From Pseudomonas paraeruginosa PA7 (GTDB lineage Bacteria > Pseudomonadota > Gammaproteobacteria > Pseudomonadales > Pseudomonadaceae), in NCBI RefSeq assembly GCF_000017205.1, contig NC_009656.1, forward strand, positions 248,001 to 312,000: a stretch of DNA of 64,000 nucleotides, in the 5' to 3' direction. Every line of letters begins with the position of its first letter. Position 1 is the first letter of the stretch. Positions 26,651-39,059 of this stretch are shown here, piece after piece. The position numbers and the translations under genes are program-made. The notes below the pieces were generated by a model. It saw nothing but the letters and a program-made list of their open reading frames with translations, searched no databases and had not been told where the DNA came from.

Positions 26651-27826
26651 TCAGAACAATTCCACTTCGCCCACCTCGACGCTGTTCTGGCTCACCGGGC
26701 TGGGCAGCGGCCGGCGCAGTTCGGCGACCTCCTGCGCGACCCGCGCCGGCCACTCCTGGCGTGGCCGCGTCCGCAGCGCGCCGAGACCGAGGGCGAAGGC
26801 GCCGAGGCGCGCGTGGTGCTTGCGCATCTGGCCGAGCAGTTGGCTGCTCATGTCCTGGAACTGCAGGGCGGTGACCGCCGCGTTGACCCCCTGGCCGACC
26901 TCCAGGGACAGCCGGTCCAGCTCGTGGATGACTTTCAGGGTGTGGCGGTTCATCGCCTCCAGGTCGTCGAGCATGCCCTGGATCTTCTGCTTGGAGTCGA
27001 GGGCGAAGGACATGTCCTTGTCGGCCAGCTGCGAGATGGCGCCCTTGGCGTCCTGGATCTCGTGGTAGACCACGTCGACGTGCTTGCGGATGGCGGCGGA
27101 GAACTCGGTGGAGCGGGTCGACAGCGCGCGCACCTCGTCGGCCACCACGGCGAAGCCACGGCCGCTCTCGCCGGCGCGGGCGGCCTCGATGGCGGCGTTG
27201 AGGGCGAGCAGGTTGGTCTGCTTGGCGATGGCATCCATGTCCTGGGTCGATTGCAGGATCTCGGCGATCTTCTGCCGCACGTGGTCCATGCGCTCCACCA
27301 GTTGCTGCGAGGTGCGGCTGGTCTCCAGGGTGGCCTCGACGAACAGGCTGAGGGTTTGCTGGGTGGTGCGGATGAAGTCCTGGAAGTTGATTCCCTCGTC
27401 GACCTGGCCATGGCCGTCGTAGCGCTCGATCAGCGAGTGCGACAGGCCGCGCTGGGTGTCGATGCGCTCGGCGAGGCCATGGAAGCTGTCGCTCAACTGG
27501 CGGATCGCCGAATGCAGCAGTTCGTCGACCTGCCGGGCATGGCCGTCGAGCTGCGCGGTTTCCTCGCCGAGCGCGCGCTGCGCCTCGTCCCAGGCCGGCA
27601 GCGCGGCGTCCGCTTCGCTGCCGCTGTTCGTCGTGGCCGACTGGCGGTCGGCGCGCCGTAGCGGCAGGACGGCCGCCAGGCTGGCCAGCCAGCCGAGCGA
27701 CAACGCCAGCCAGGTGTCGAGGCCCATGGCGTAGAGCCCGGCACACAGCGCCCAGGGCAGGGACAACAGGCCCAAGGTCAGGGCCAGGGAGCGGGATGGA
27801 ACCGAAACACCGAGGGACTCGCGCAT
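26651..27826 (-). CDS. cttP: CttP, methyl-accepting chemotaxis protein
   Basis: 391 residues from the ATG at 27826, which has GGAG six bases upstream; an in-frame ATG at 27838 is possible. Two hydrophobic helices (about 12-30 and 34-55) are separated by only a few residues, so there is essentially no periplasmic ligand domain. The rest is a cytoplasmic coiled coil with the conserved hairpin tip ([35 protein letters not shown]). CttP has been reported to mediate attraction to chloroethylenes. The C-terminus ends in VELF and does not match the CheR pentapeptide. It starts the Che2 gene row. Confidence 0.88.
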   Translation of the reverse strand: MRESLGVSVPSRSLALTLGLLSLPWALCAGLYAMGLDTWLALSLGWLASLAAVLPLRRADRQSATTNSGSEADAALPAWDEAQRALGEETAQLDGHARQVDELLHSAIRQLSDSFHGLAERIDTQRGLSHSLIERYDGHGQVDEGINFQDFIRTTQQTLSLFVEATLETSRTSQQLVERMDHVRQKIAEILQSTQDMDAIAKQTNLLALNAAIEAARAGESGRGFAVVADEVRALSTRSTEFSAAIRKHVDVVYHEIQDAKGAISQLADKDMSFALDSKQKIQGMLDDLEAMNRHTLKVIHELDRLSLEVGQGVNAAVTALQFQDMSSQLLGQMRKHHARLGAFALGLGALRTRPRQEWPARVAQEVAELRRPLPSPVSQNSVEVGEVELF

Positions 27827-28018
27827 GCTGCACTCCATGTGCCGGATCGGAGCTGGACTTCCTGGCGGTCCCCGGGACCGTGCGGAAGGCGCCTTTCCAA
27901 GCTCGTCGGCGGCGCTTTCTAAAACTAGAGTCCCAATCGGTAATGTCAAACTGCCATTTTTCCGGCGAGGCCGGTGCCAGGGCCTTTTCCTTGCTGCCGA
28001 GGCGACGGACGGCTGGCG

Positions 28019-28951
28019 CTAGCCGGATGGGAAGGCGCAGAAGCGCCGGGCCAGTTCCTGGCGGCGGAAGTAATCGACGACGAAGTCGACGAAGACCCGG
28101 GTCTTGGCCGGCAGCAGCCTGTTCGCCGCGTAGTAGAGGCTGGTGTTGCCGGCATCGACGTACCAGTCCGGCAGGACCCGCACCAGGGCGCCGGACTCCA
28201 GGTAGGCGTAGGCGTGCTGCATGCATACCAGGGTGATGCCCAGGCCCATGGCGGCGACCTCGCAGGTGGCTTCCGGGTCGCTCATGGTCATGCGTTCGCG
28301 CAGCTCGATCGGTGCCTGCTCGCCGTCGCGCCGGCGCAGCGGCCAGGGGCGCACGCGGCCGGTCTGCGGCGAGCGGATGCGGATGCCGTCGAAGTCGCAC
28401 AGGTCGCCGGGATGGCGGATCGGCGGCTTGTCGCGCAGGTAGGCGGGCGAGGCGAGGAGGATCAGGTGGCCCGGCGTCAGGTGGCGCGCGACCACCCCGG
28501 GAGGCAGCTCGAAACCGCCGCCGATGGCGGCGTCGAAGCCCTCGCCGATGAGGTCGACCTGGCGGTTGTCGAAATGCCAGTCGGGAACGATGCCGGGATA
28601 GCGTTCGAGGAACTCGCCGAGCAACGGCAGGATGTAGTCGCGACCGAAGGCCAGCCCCATGCTGACCTTGAGCGTGCCGCTAGGCTGGTTGCCGACGTTG
28701 GAGACATTGGCGAGGGCGGTCTGGATGCCGGCGAGGCTGCCGCCGACCTCCTGCAGGAAACGCTCCCCGGCTTCGGTCAGGGCCAGGCGCCGGGTACTGC
28801 GCTGGAACAGGCGCACGCCGAGGTTGCTTTCCAGGCGCGCGACGTTCTTGCCCACCCCGGCCGGGGTCAGGCCCAGGCGCCTGGCGGCTTCCGCGAAACT
28901 GCCGGCCTCGGCACTGCGGACGAAGCACTGGATGTTGCTGAGGGTTTCCAT
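28019..28951 (-). CDS. LysR-family transcriptional regulator
   Basis: 310 residues from the ATG at 28951, which puts the HTH at the usual distance (METLSNIQCFVRSAEAGSF); an ATG six codons upstream (28969) is also open. The recognition helix region reads LTPAGVGKNVARLE. The effector domain is standard. It is divergent from a short-chain dehydrogenase gene, and a perfect 14-bp palindrome stands between them. It most likely controls that gene and itself. Effector unknown. Confidence 0.85.
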   Translation of the reverse strand: METLSNIQCFVRSAEAGSFAEAARRLGLTPAGVGKNVARLESNLGVRLFQRSTRRLALTEAGERFLQEVGGSLAGIQTALANVSNVGNQPSGTLKVSMGLAFGRDYILPLLGEFLERYPGIVPDWHFDNRQVDLIGEGFDAAIGGGFELPPGVVARHLTPGHLILLASPAYLRDKPPIRHPGDLCDFDGIRIRSPQTGRVRPWPLRRRDGEQAPIELRERMTMSDPEATCEVAAMGLGITLVCMQHAYAYLESGALVRVLPDWYVDAGNTSLYYAANRLLPAKTRVFVDFVVDYFRRQELARRFCAFPSG

Positions 28952-29000
28952 GGGAGAAGGGTTCCGCATAAACCATTGGTATCGACTGAATATAGCTATT

Positions 29001-29014
29001 ACCTGCTAGCAGGT
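29001..29014. promoter_or_regulatory. Perfect 14-bp palindrome between LysR and SDR genes
   Basis: ACCTGCTAGCAGGT, 50 bases from the LysR ATG and 57 from the dehydrogenase ATG. Its position between divergent genes makes it the best operator candidate for the LysR protein encoded at 28019-28951. Confidence 0.55.
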
Positions 29015-29070
29015 CTGCAATGGACGGCGGAAACTCAGGGCCTGTCTTCCTTTTCCGCTGGAGATTTCCC

Positions 29071-29823
29071 ATGTCCGTATCCTCTGCATCCCTCGCCGGC
29101 AAGGTCGCCTTCGTCCAGGGCGGTTCCCGTGGCATCGGCGCCGCCATCGTCCGCCGGCTGGCCGCCGAAGGCGCCAGCGTCGCCTTCACCTACGTCAGCT
29201 CGGCGGACAAGTCCAGGGCCCTGGCGGCCGAACTCGAGGCCGCCGGCTCCAGCGTCCTCGCCCTGCATGCCGACAGCGCCGACGCGGCCGCGCTCGTCGC
29301 CGCCGTCGACGCAGCCGCGGCTCGCTTCGGCCGCATCGACATCCTGGTCAACAACGCTGCTATCCTCGCCTTCGGCTCGGTGGAAGAGCTGCCGCTGGCC
29401 GACTTCGAGCGGACCCTGGCGATCAACGTGCGCAGCGTGTTCGTCGCTACCCAGGCGGCGATCAGGCACATGGGCGACGGCGGCCGGGTGATCAGCATCG
29501 GCAGCACCAATGCCGAGCGCATGCCGTTCGCCGGCGGCGCCACCTACGCCATGAGCAAGTCGGCGCTGGTCGGCCTGACCAAGGGCCTGGCCCGCGATCT
29601 CGGCCCGCGCGGGATCACGGTGAACAACGTGCAGCCGGGTCCGGTGGACACCGACATGAACCCGGACGACGGCGACTTCGCCGAGACCCTCAAGGGCCTG
29701 ATGGCGCTGCCGCGCTACGCCCGCAGCGAGGAGATCGCCAGCTTCGTCGCCTACCTGGCGGGTCCGGAGGCGGCCTACATCACCGGGGCCAGCCTGAGCA
29801 TCGATGGCGGTTTCTCGGCCTGA
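29071..29823 (+). CDS. Short-chain dehydrogenase/reductase
   Basis: 250 residues from the ATG at 29071 (an in-frame ATG at 29020 would add 17 residues). It is a classical SDR: a glycine-rich dinucleotide motif written GGSRGIG (about 17-23), the structural NNAA at about 92-95, a Ser in ISIGSTN, the catalytic YAMSK and the terminal TGASLSIDGGF. The residue after the first nucleotide-binding strand suggests NADP preference. The substrate is unknown. The divergent LysR gene is its probable regulator. Confidence 0.9.
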   Translation: MSVSSASLAGKVAFVQGGSRGIGAAIVRRLAAEGASVAFTYVSSADKSRALAAELEAAGSSVLALHADSADAAALVAAVDAAAARFGRIDILVNNAAILAFGSVEELPLADFERTLAINVRSVFVATQAAIRHMGDGGRVISIGSTNAERMPFAGGATYAMSKSALVGLTKGLARDLGPRGITVNNVQPGPVDTDMNPDDGDFAETLKGLMALPRYARSEEIASFVAYLAGPEAAYITGASLSIDGGFSA

Positions 29824-29858
29824 CCCCGGGTCGCCTCGTTCCACCCGGCGAAGTAGCC

Positions 29859-29917
29859 CCTCTCCCCGACCTTCTGGCCAGACGTTCCCTCCTGAAGGGA
29901 GAGGGCGGGGGGAGAGG
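29859..29917. repeat. CCCTCTCC-type inverted repeat between convergent genes
   Basis: CCTCTCCCC at 29859-29867 faces GGGGAGAGG at 29909-29917, with an inner CCCTCC-TGA-AGGGAG hairpin. It lies between the convergent SDR and atsA genes, just before the atsA stop. It may serve as a bidirectional terminator and resembles other elements at 31545-31612 and 42382-42408. Confidence 0.5.
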
Positions 29918-29923
29918 TTCCGC

Positions 29924-34073
<4,150 letters not shown>

Positions 34074-34339
34074 GGGAATATAAATCGCCGAATAAATGCA
34101 TTTTTCCGCTAAGAAGGGCCATTTAAAGAACGGCACCAGGCAGCGGCAAATGCATTTGGAGAATATTTTCCATGCTCTGGCTGCATATGACGCGGAGAGG
34201 CCCGTGCGGCCTGTCATACTGCTTGTGGTTATAAAAAAATGAATTTTTATTATTTATTTTCCAGGCGCCGCTGTGCATAGCTAGCCGCACACCCGCTCCC
34301 GGCGGGAATCCCTCTCTTCCCGTTCCAAGGAGCCGCCCC
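34074..34339. promoter_or_regulatory. Divergent promoter region of atsBCA and atsR
   Basis: 266 bases, AT-rich for this genome. A 16-bp near-palindrome TGGAGAATATTTTCCA (34157-34172; one mismatched pair) lies in the middle and is a good operator candidate, perhaps for the sulfur-limitation LysR proteins CysB or Cbl. A TATAAA box is visible at 34231 with the T-rich stretch after it, in the atsR direction. Confidence 0.5.
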
Positions 34340-35401
34340 ATGAAAGCGCTTACGTCTTCCCTGCTCGGTCTGTTCGCCGCGCCTGTCCTCGCCGGCCTGC
34401 TCGGTGCCTACGTGCCGCTGGCGAGCGCCGCTCCGCCGAAGGAGATTCGCATCGCGGTGCCGGACGTCAGCGCCGGCAACTCGCATTCGGGCGGCGGAGT
34501 GGTCGACGTGCTCTACACCCGCCAGTTGCTGGAGAAGGAATTCGCCAACGACGGCATCGCGGTGAAATGGAGCTTCTTCAAGGGCGCTGGTCCGGTGGTC
34601 AACGAAGCCTTCGCCAACGGCCAGGTGGACTTCGCCTACCTCGGCGACCTGGCGGCGATCATCGGCAAGTCCGGAGGCCTGGACAGCCGCCTGCTGGCCG
34701 CTACCGCGCGAGGGGTCAACCACTATCTCGGCGTGCAGCCGGGCTCCGGGATCAAGACCCTGGAGGATCTCAAGGGCAAGCGCGTAGGCATCTTCCGTGG
34801 CACCGCCAGCCAGTTGTCGTTCGACAATGCCCTGGCCAGCGTCGGTCTCAGCGAGAAGGACCTGAAGGTGATCAACCTCGATTTCAGCGCCGCCCTGTCC
34901 GCCCTCGCAGCCAGGCAGATCGATGCCACCTGGGGCCTGGCCGGACTGTTCGCCCTGCGCGACCGCGGCCTCGCGGAAATTCCGCTGAGCACCCGCGACC
35001 TGAACGGCGCCGGCACCCTGCAGGCGCTGCTGGTCGGCTCCGGAGCCTTCGTCGATGCCCATCCGGACATCACCGAGCGGCTGCTCAAGGTGCAGTTGCA
35101 GGCCCAGGACTGGCTGGCCCGCGAGGAGAATCGCGATGCCTATATCGAACTGGTATCGAAGCAGGCCAGCTACCCGGTGGTGATCCTGCAGAGCGAGTAC
35201 CGAGGCCGCAAGCTGGGCGACGCCCTGTCGCCACGCCTGGACGCCGACTTCCTCGGCCGGCTGGATGCCTCGATCCAGGCGGCCAAGCGTTTCGGCCTGA
35301 TCCGTCGCCAATTCAGCGCCGAGCAGTGGGCCGCGCCGGAACTGCTGGAGGCGGCGGACAGGCTGGCGAAAGGCAAGGCCGTGGCGCAGGCCGGACAGTG
35401 A
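34340..35401 (+). CDS. atsR: AtsR, periplasmic sulfate-ester binding protein
   Basis: 353 residues with a signal peptide ending in PLASA. The mature domain is of the SsuA/TauA class (IRIAVPDVSAGN near the start, DFAYLGDLAAIIG, GVNHYLGVQPGSGIKTLEDLKGK, VGIFRGTASQLSF). It captures alkyl or aryl sulfate esters for AtsB/AtsC. GGAG stands before the ATG. It is divergent from atsBCA. Confidence 0.92.
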   Translation: MKALTSSLLGLFAAPVLAGLLGAYVPLASAAPPKEIRIAVPDVSAGNSHSGGGVVDVLYTRQLLEKEFANDGIAVKWSFFKGAGPVVNEAFANGQVDFAYLGDLAAIIGKSGGLDSRLLAATARGVNHYLGVQPGSGIKTLEDLKGKRVGIFRGTASQLSFDNALASVGLSEKDLKVINLDFSAALSALAARQIDATWGLAGLFALRDRGLAEIPLSTRDLNGAGTLQALLVGSGAFVDAHPDITERLLKVQLQAQDWLAREENRDAYIELVSKQASYPVVILQSEYRGRKLGDALSPRLDADFLGRLDASIQAAKRFGLIRRQFSAEQWAAPELLEAADRLAKGKAVAQAGQ

Positions 35402-35426
35402 GCCAGCGGCGCCACGACCCGGCGCG

Positions 35427-36785
35427 TCACCAGATCGTCCAGGGGTAGTCGAGGATCAGTCGGGTCTCGTCGACGTCGCCGCCGAGGTAGGTCGGGTTGT
35501 CCCGGTGCCAGGCCTGCGAGGCGCGCAGCGCGAGGCCGGCGAGAGGCCCCGCCTTGACCCGGTAGGCGAGGCCGAGGTCGGTTTCCCGGTGCCGGCCGTC
35601 GCGTCCGTAGAGGCCGGCGTAGATGCTTTCGGCGGCGCTGTCGGCGCTGGCCCCGGCGCGTCCGCGCGCATGCAGGGCGTGCAGGCTGAGCCCGGGCAGG
35701 CCGAGGGCGCCGAGCTCAAGGTCGTAGCGCAGTTGCCAGGAGCGTTCGCCCGGCCCGTTGAAGTCGGAATAGCCCAGCGAGTTGGCCAGCACCATCGAGG
35801 CGCTGGAACGGCCGTCGCCGAAGGCCATGTAGTCGAACGGCTGCTCGCCGCGGACGTGCTGGTAGGCCAGGGTCAGGCGCTGCGGGCCCTGCTCGTAGCC
35901 CAGCGCCAGCGAGCTGGCCAGGGTGTCGATGCGGCCGAAGCGGCTCTGCCCGCTGTCGCGCGTGCGGTAGGCGTTGAAGTCGAGCAGCAGCGCGCGCTGT
36001 TCGCCGAGCGGCTGGCGGTAGCGGGCGCCAAGGTAGGCTTGCCGCCAGACGTCGTCGAAACGCGCGGCGTACAGCGACAGTTGCAGGCGTTCCCCGGCCT
36101 GCCACTGACCGCCGAGGAAGTTCACCGTGTCGAGCCGCACCGGGTAGGCGCCGAGGCGGCCGTAGACGGTGCTGATCTCGCCGTGCATCCTGGATTCGCC
36201 GGGGCCGGAGGCGGCGCTGAAGCGTCCGCCTTCGAGCAGCAGGCCGTCGAAGGTGCGGTCCTCCAGCAGCAGGCCGTAGGCCATGCCGGTCAGCGTGCGG
36301 TTGCTGCTGGCGGCGAACACCGGCGCGCTGGTGCTGGTCTGGCCGTATTTCAGGCGGGTCTCGCCGTGGCGCAGCTTGAGCGCGCCGCCGAGCTTGCCGT
36401 AGCGATGCTCGGGATGGCCGTCGGCGCCGACCGGCAGGTTGCCGGTGCCCGTGCGGCCGCCGCCGCTGTCCAACTGCAGGCCGAGCATGGCATGGGCGTC
36501 GAGGCCGAAGCCGAGGTTGCCCGGGGTGTAGCCTGAGCCGAACAGCAGGCGCAGGCCCTGGGTGGTTTCCTCGCGGTAGCCGTTGCGTTCGCTGCGTGGC
36601 TTGAAGCGGTTGCGCCCGGCGTTGTTCGGTCCGTCGCGGTAGTCGCGGTTGAAGTAGTAGGTGCGGGCGAGGAACTGCAGTTCGCTGTCCTCGATGAACC
36701 CGCCGGCCCCGGCCGTGGCGGCCGCCCCCTCGCAAAGCGTGCCGGCAAGCAGGCCGGCGAATACAGCGTGTCTGAGATCGTGCAT
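35427..36785 (-). CDS. opdI: OprD-family porin, probably OpdI
   Basis: 452 residues from the ATG at 36785; earlier in-frame codons belong to the promoter. It has a signal peptide, then the OprD start strand F-I-E-DSELQFLARTYYFNRDY, GFGLDAHAMLGLQLD and a last strand TRLILDYPWTIW ending in Trp instead of Phe. The substrate is unknown. Two regulatory signs precede the start: a hairpin over the ribosome site and a CA motif (see separate entries). The gene symbol is from memory of the PA0189 assignment. It is divergent from an acid phosphatase gene. Confidence 0.82.
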   Translation of the reverse strand: MHDLRHAVFAGLLAGTLCEGAAATAGAGGFIEDSELQFLARTYYFNRDYRDGPNNAGRNRFKPRSERNGYREETTQGLRLLFGSGYTPGNLGFGLDAHAMLGLQLDSGGGRTGTGNLPVGADGHPEHRYGKLGGALKLRHGETRLKYGQTSTSAPVFAASSNRTLTGMAYGLLLEDRTFDGLLLEGGRFSAASGPGESRMHGEISTVYGRLGAYPVRLDTVNFLGGQWQAGERLQLSLYAARFDDVWRQAYLGARYRQPLGEQRALLLDFNAYRTRDSGQSRFGRIDTLASSLALGYEQGPQRLTLAYQHVRGEQPFDYMAFGDGRSSASMVLANSLGYSDFNGPGERSWQLRYDLELGALGLPGLSLHALHARGRAGASADSAAESIYAGLYGRDGRHRETDLGLAYRVKAGPLAGLALRASQAWHRDNPTYLGGDVDETRLILDYPWTIW

Positions 36786-36818
36786 TTGTTGTTTTCTCCC
36801 ACCTGAATGCCAGGTGGG
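36786..36818 (-). promoter_or_regulatory. Translation-start hairpin and Crc/Hfq CA motif of opdI
   Basis: On the opdI mRNA a perfect 8-bp stem CCCACCTG-GCATT-CAGGTGGG (36818-36798) runs into the ribosome site GGGAG (36800-36796), so the stem masks part of it. Between that site and the ATG is AACAACAA (36793-36786), an exact match to the AAnAAnAA motif through which Hfq and Crc block translation during catabolite repression. Confidence 0.65.
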
Positions 36819-37034
36819 CGCAGTCTCGGAAGTCGTCCCATGGGTCGCTTGTGTTTCCCTGCCCCGCCAATTGGCTTCCCCTGCCATTGGCACGGGCAGA
36901 CATGCGCGGCGGCAGGCCGGGTCAAGCACTTCGGAACGCGCCGACGGAGAGTGAGGTGGCCGGCCGTCATCCGCAGCGGCCGCGGGAGGGAGCCTCCGGC
37001 TCCCGATGCAACCTTGCCTCAGGGAATACGTCCC

Positions 37035-37760
37035 ATGACCCACAACAAGACCCTACGCCCTTCGCTGTTGCTCTGCCTGGCGCTGCTCGCGCCGCTGGCC
37101 TGCCTCGGGGAAACCGCTGTGCCCTATGCGCTGGCCCAGCCGCCGCGCCTGGCCGACTACCTGCCGCCCCCGCCGTCGGCGGATTCGGCGGCGGCGGTCG
37201 CCGACCTCGGCGCGGTGCTGGAAGCGCAGCGCCTGCGCACACCCGAGCAGGTGCGCCGGGTACGCGCCCATGACCAATGGGAGGACAACGTATTTCCCTT
37301 CGCCGGCGACCTGCTGGGCGAGTCCTTCAGCAAGGAACGCCTGCCGCTGGCCCGCAGCTTCTTCAATCGCGCCCAGGAAAACCTGGTCGAGGTACTGATG
37401 CCGGCGAAGAAGCATTTCGCCCGTCCGCGTCCCTATGAGGTGACACCGCTGGTCAACCCGGTGCTGCCGCCGCCAGAGGGCGAGTCCTATCCCAGCGGTC
37501 ATACCATGGATGGTTACCTCAAGGCCTCGCTGCTGAGCATGCTGGTGCCGGAGCGCCACGACGCGTTCTTCGCCCGCGCCGAGGAGCACGCGCAGAGCCG
37601 GGTGCTCGCCGGCGTACACTTCCCCAGCGACCTGGAAGGTGGGCGGACCGCCGCCGCGGCGCTGGTGGCGAGCCTGCTGGCCGAGCCGGCGGTGGCCGCC
37701 GACTTCGCCGCGGTGCGCGAGGAGGTGCGCGGCGCGCTGGGGTTGCCGAAACTCCAGTAG
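37035..37760 (+). CDS. Class A (PAP2-type) periplasmic acid phosphatase
   Basis: 241 residues with a signal peptide (hydrophobic to about residue 22, cut near LACLGE-T). The three PAP2 signatures are complete: K-x6-RP in KKHFARPRP, PSGHT in SYPSGHTMDG, and SR-x5-H-x3-D in SRVLAGVHFPSD. Class A enzymes are secreted non-specific phosphomonoesterases that provide phosphate. AGGGAA lies before the ATG at 37035; the longer open frame from 36807 is not credible. It is divergent from opdI. Confidence 0.92.
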   Translation: MTHNKTLRPSLLLCLALLAPLACLGETAVPYALAQPPRLADYLPPPPSADSAAAVADLGAVLEAQRLRTPEQVRRVRAHDQWEDNVFPFAGDLLGESFSKERLPLARSFFNRAQENLVEVLMPAKKHFARPRPYEVTPLVNPVLPPPEGESYPSGHTMDGYLKASLLSMLVPERHDAFFARAEEHAQSRVLAGVHFPSDLEGGRTAAAALVASLLAEPAVAADFAAVREEVRGALGLPKLQ

Positions 37761-37784
37761 TGGAAGGAAAAACCGCGCGACGGC

Positions 37785-38702
37785 TCAGGCCGCCGCGTGT
37801 TGCGCCTGGTCCAGTTCCACCAGCGTCTCGATCATCGCCTTGGCCGCCGCCGAAAGCCGGTAGCCGCTGCGGCTGATGATGCCGCAGCGGGCGCTGAGGC
37901 TATCCAGGTTCTGCGGCAGGTTGCGCCATTGCAGCGGCTGCAGTTCGCCGCGCTGCAGGTAGGGACGCAGGGTCTCGTCGCTGGCGATGCCGATGGCGTC
38001 GGTCTGGCGGACGATGCGGATCAGAGCGTGCATGTTCTCGCAGCGGATGTTGGCGGCGAAGTCGATCTTGCCGCTGAGGTTCGCCAGCAACTTGCGGATG
38101 CCCGGGGGGATCAGGGTCGAGGCCAGCGGGTAGTTGAACAGGTCGTTGGTGGACAGGCTGTCCTTGCCCAGCAGCGGATGTTGCGGACGGCAGAAGAACT
38201 GGCCACGGCGCGGGGTCAGCGGGCGGGTCTGGAAGTTCGGGTCGGCCTCGAAGTCGCGGATATCGGCGACGAAGAACTCGAGCTCCTCGCGGAGCAGAGC
38301 GCGGCTGAGCTTCTCCCAGTTGTCCACCTCCAGGCTGATCTGCACGCGCGGGTGGCGCCTGATGAAATCCGCCACCGCGTCCGGCACCAGTTCCTGGGCC
38401 GGCGCCGGACCGCTGCCGAAGCGTAGCTCGCCGGCATCCAGCTTGTTCAACTGGGCGATCTCCTGGCTCAGGTTGGCGGCGCCCTGCACCAGGTTCAGGG
38501 CGTGCTGCAGCACCACCTGGCCTTCCGGGGTGGGGCGCAGGTCCTTGCTACCGCGGTTCACCAGCTGGCAGCCGAGTTCCTGTTCCAGCCCCTGGATGCT
38601 GCGGCTGAAGGCCGGCTGGGTGATGCCCATGGCGTCCGCCGCGCGGACGAAGCTGCGGTGTTCGGCGAGGGCGATGAAGTAACGCAGCTGGCGCAGATCC
38701 AT
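37785..38702 (-). CDS. LysR-family transcriptional regulator
   Basis: 305 residues, HTH at 2-60 (MDLRQLRYFIALAEHRSF, ITQPAFSRSIQGLE), then effector domain. The neighbouring divergent genes encode a TonB-dependent receptor and two TauD/AtsK-type dioxygenases, so it may be a sulfur- or substrate-responsive regulator of that unit. The family cannot be divided further by eye. Confidence 0.86.
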   Translation of the reverse strand: MDLRQLRYFIALAEHRSFVRAADAMGITQPAFSRSIQGLEQELGCQLVNRGSKDLRPTPEGQVVLQHALNLVQGAANLSQEIAQLNKLDAGELRFGSGPAPAQELVPDAVADFIRRHPRVQISLEVDNWEKLSRALLREELEFFVADIRDFEADPNFQTRPLTPRRGQFFCRPQHPLLGKDSLSTNDLFNYPLASTLIPPGIRKLLANLSGKIDFAANIRCENMHALIRIVRQTDAIGIASDETLRPYLQRGELQPLQWRNLPQNLDSLSARCGIISRSGYRLSAAAKAMIETLVELDQAQHAAA

Positions 38703-38855
38703 GATGCTTTACCGGCATTGGAAATATTGGACAAAGGCATTTGCCGTTCGGGATGTGCTGGTTTTAAATGCAAGCTCTTATTCCGTCAACGAAGAATAAA
38801 TTAGAAAAATATGCAATGTAGTAATAAGAATAGATAGACCCCCAAGGAGTCGAAC
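38703..38855. promoter_or_regulatory. Divergent promoter region of LysR gene and TonB receptor unit
   Basis: AT-rich DNA, about 45% GC by eye against the much richer genes. A direct repeat TTGGA (within ATTGGAAATATTGGA, 38718-38732) lies just outside the LysR start. The tract leads to the ribosome site of the short ORF at 38856. Confidence 0.4.
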
Positions 38856-38933
38856 ATGGTCCACCGTGCCTTTGCCGCGCCACCCCCGCCGTTCCGAATG
38901 CCCTTGCGCGACGCCGCCGGCTGTCGCCCCTGA
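38856..38933 (+). CDS. Putative 25-residue leader peptide
   Basis: ATG with AAGGAG (38844-38849) six bases upstream, followed by 25 codons and TGA. The peptide starts MVHRAFAAPPPPF and ends DAAGCRP. It has several Arg and one Cys codon just before the stop (GGC TGT CGC CCC). It lies 126 bases before the TonB-receptor gene in the same direction. The ribosome site is better than for most real genes here. A hairpin GCTGGC-TCT-GCCAGC (38951-38965) follows in the leader. A regulatory upstream ORF is the simplest reading; a real peptide function is not excluded. Confidence 0.5.
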   Translation: MVHRAFAAPPPPFRMPLRDAAGCRP

Positions 38934-39059
38934 CCGCCGCCCCTGGCTGAGCTGGCTCTGCCAGCCCGCTTCGAACCTTTCGCCAGATCGCTGCCTTGCG
39001 CGGCACGGCCGCCTGTTGCCCGCGTCCGGCCGGCGCCGGGAAACCGAGGACATTCACCG

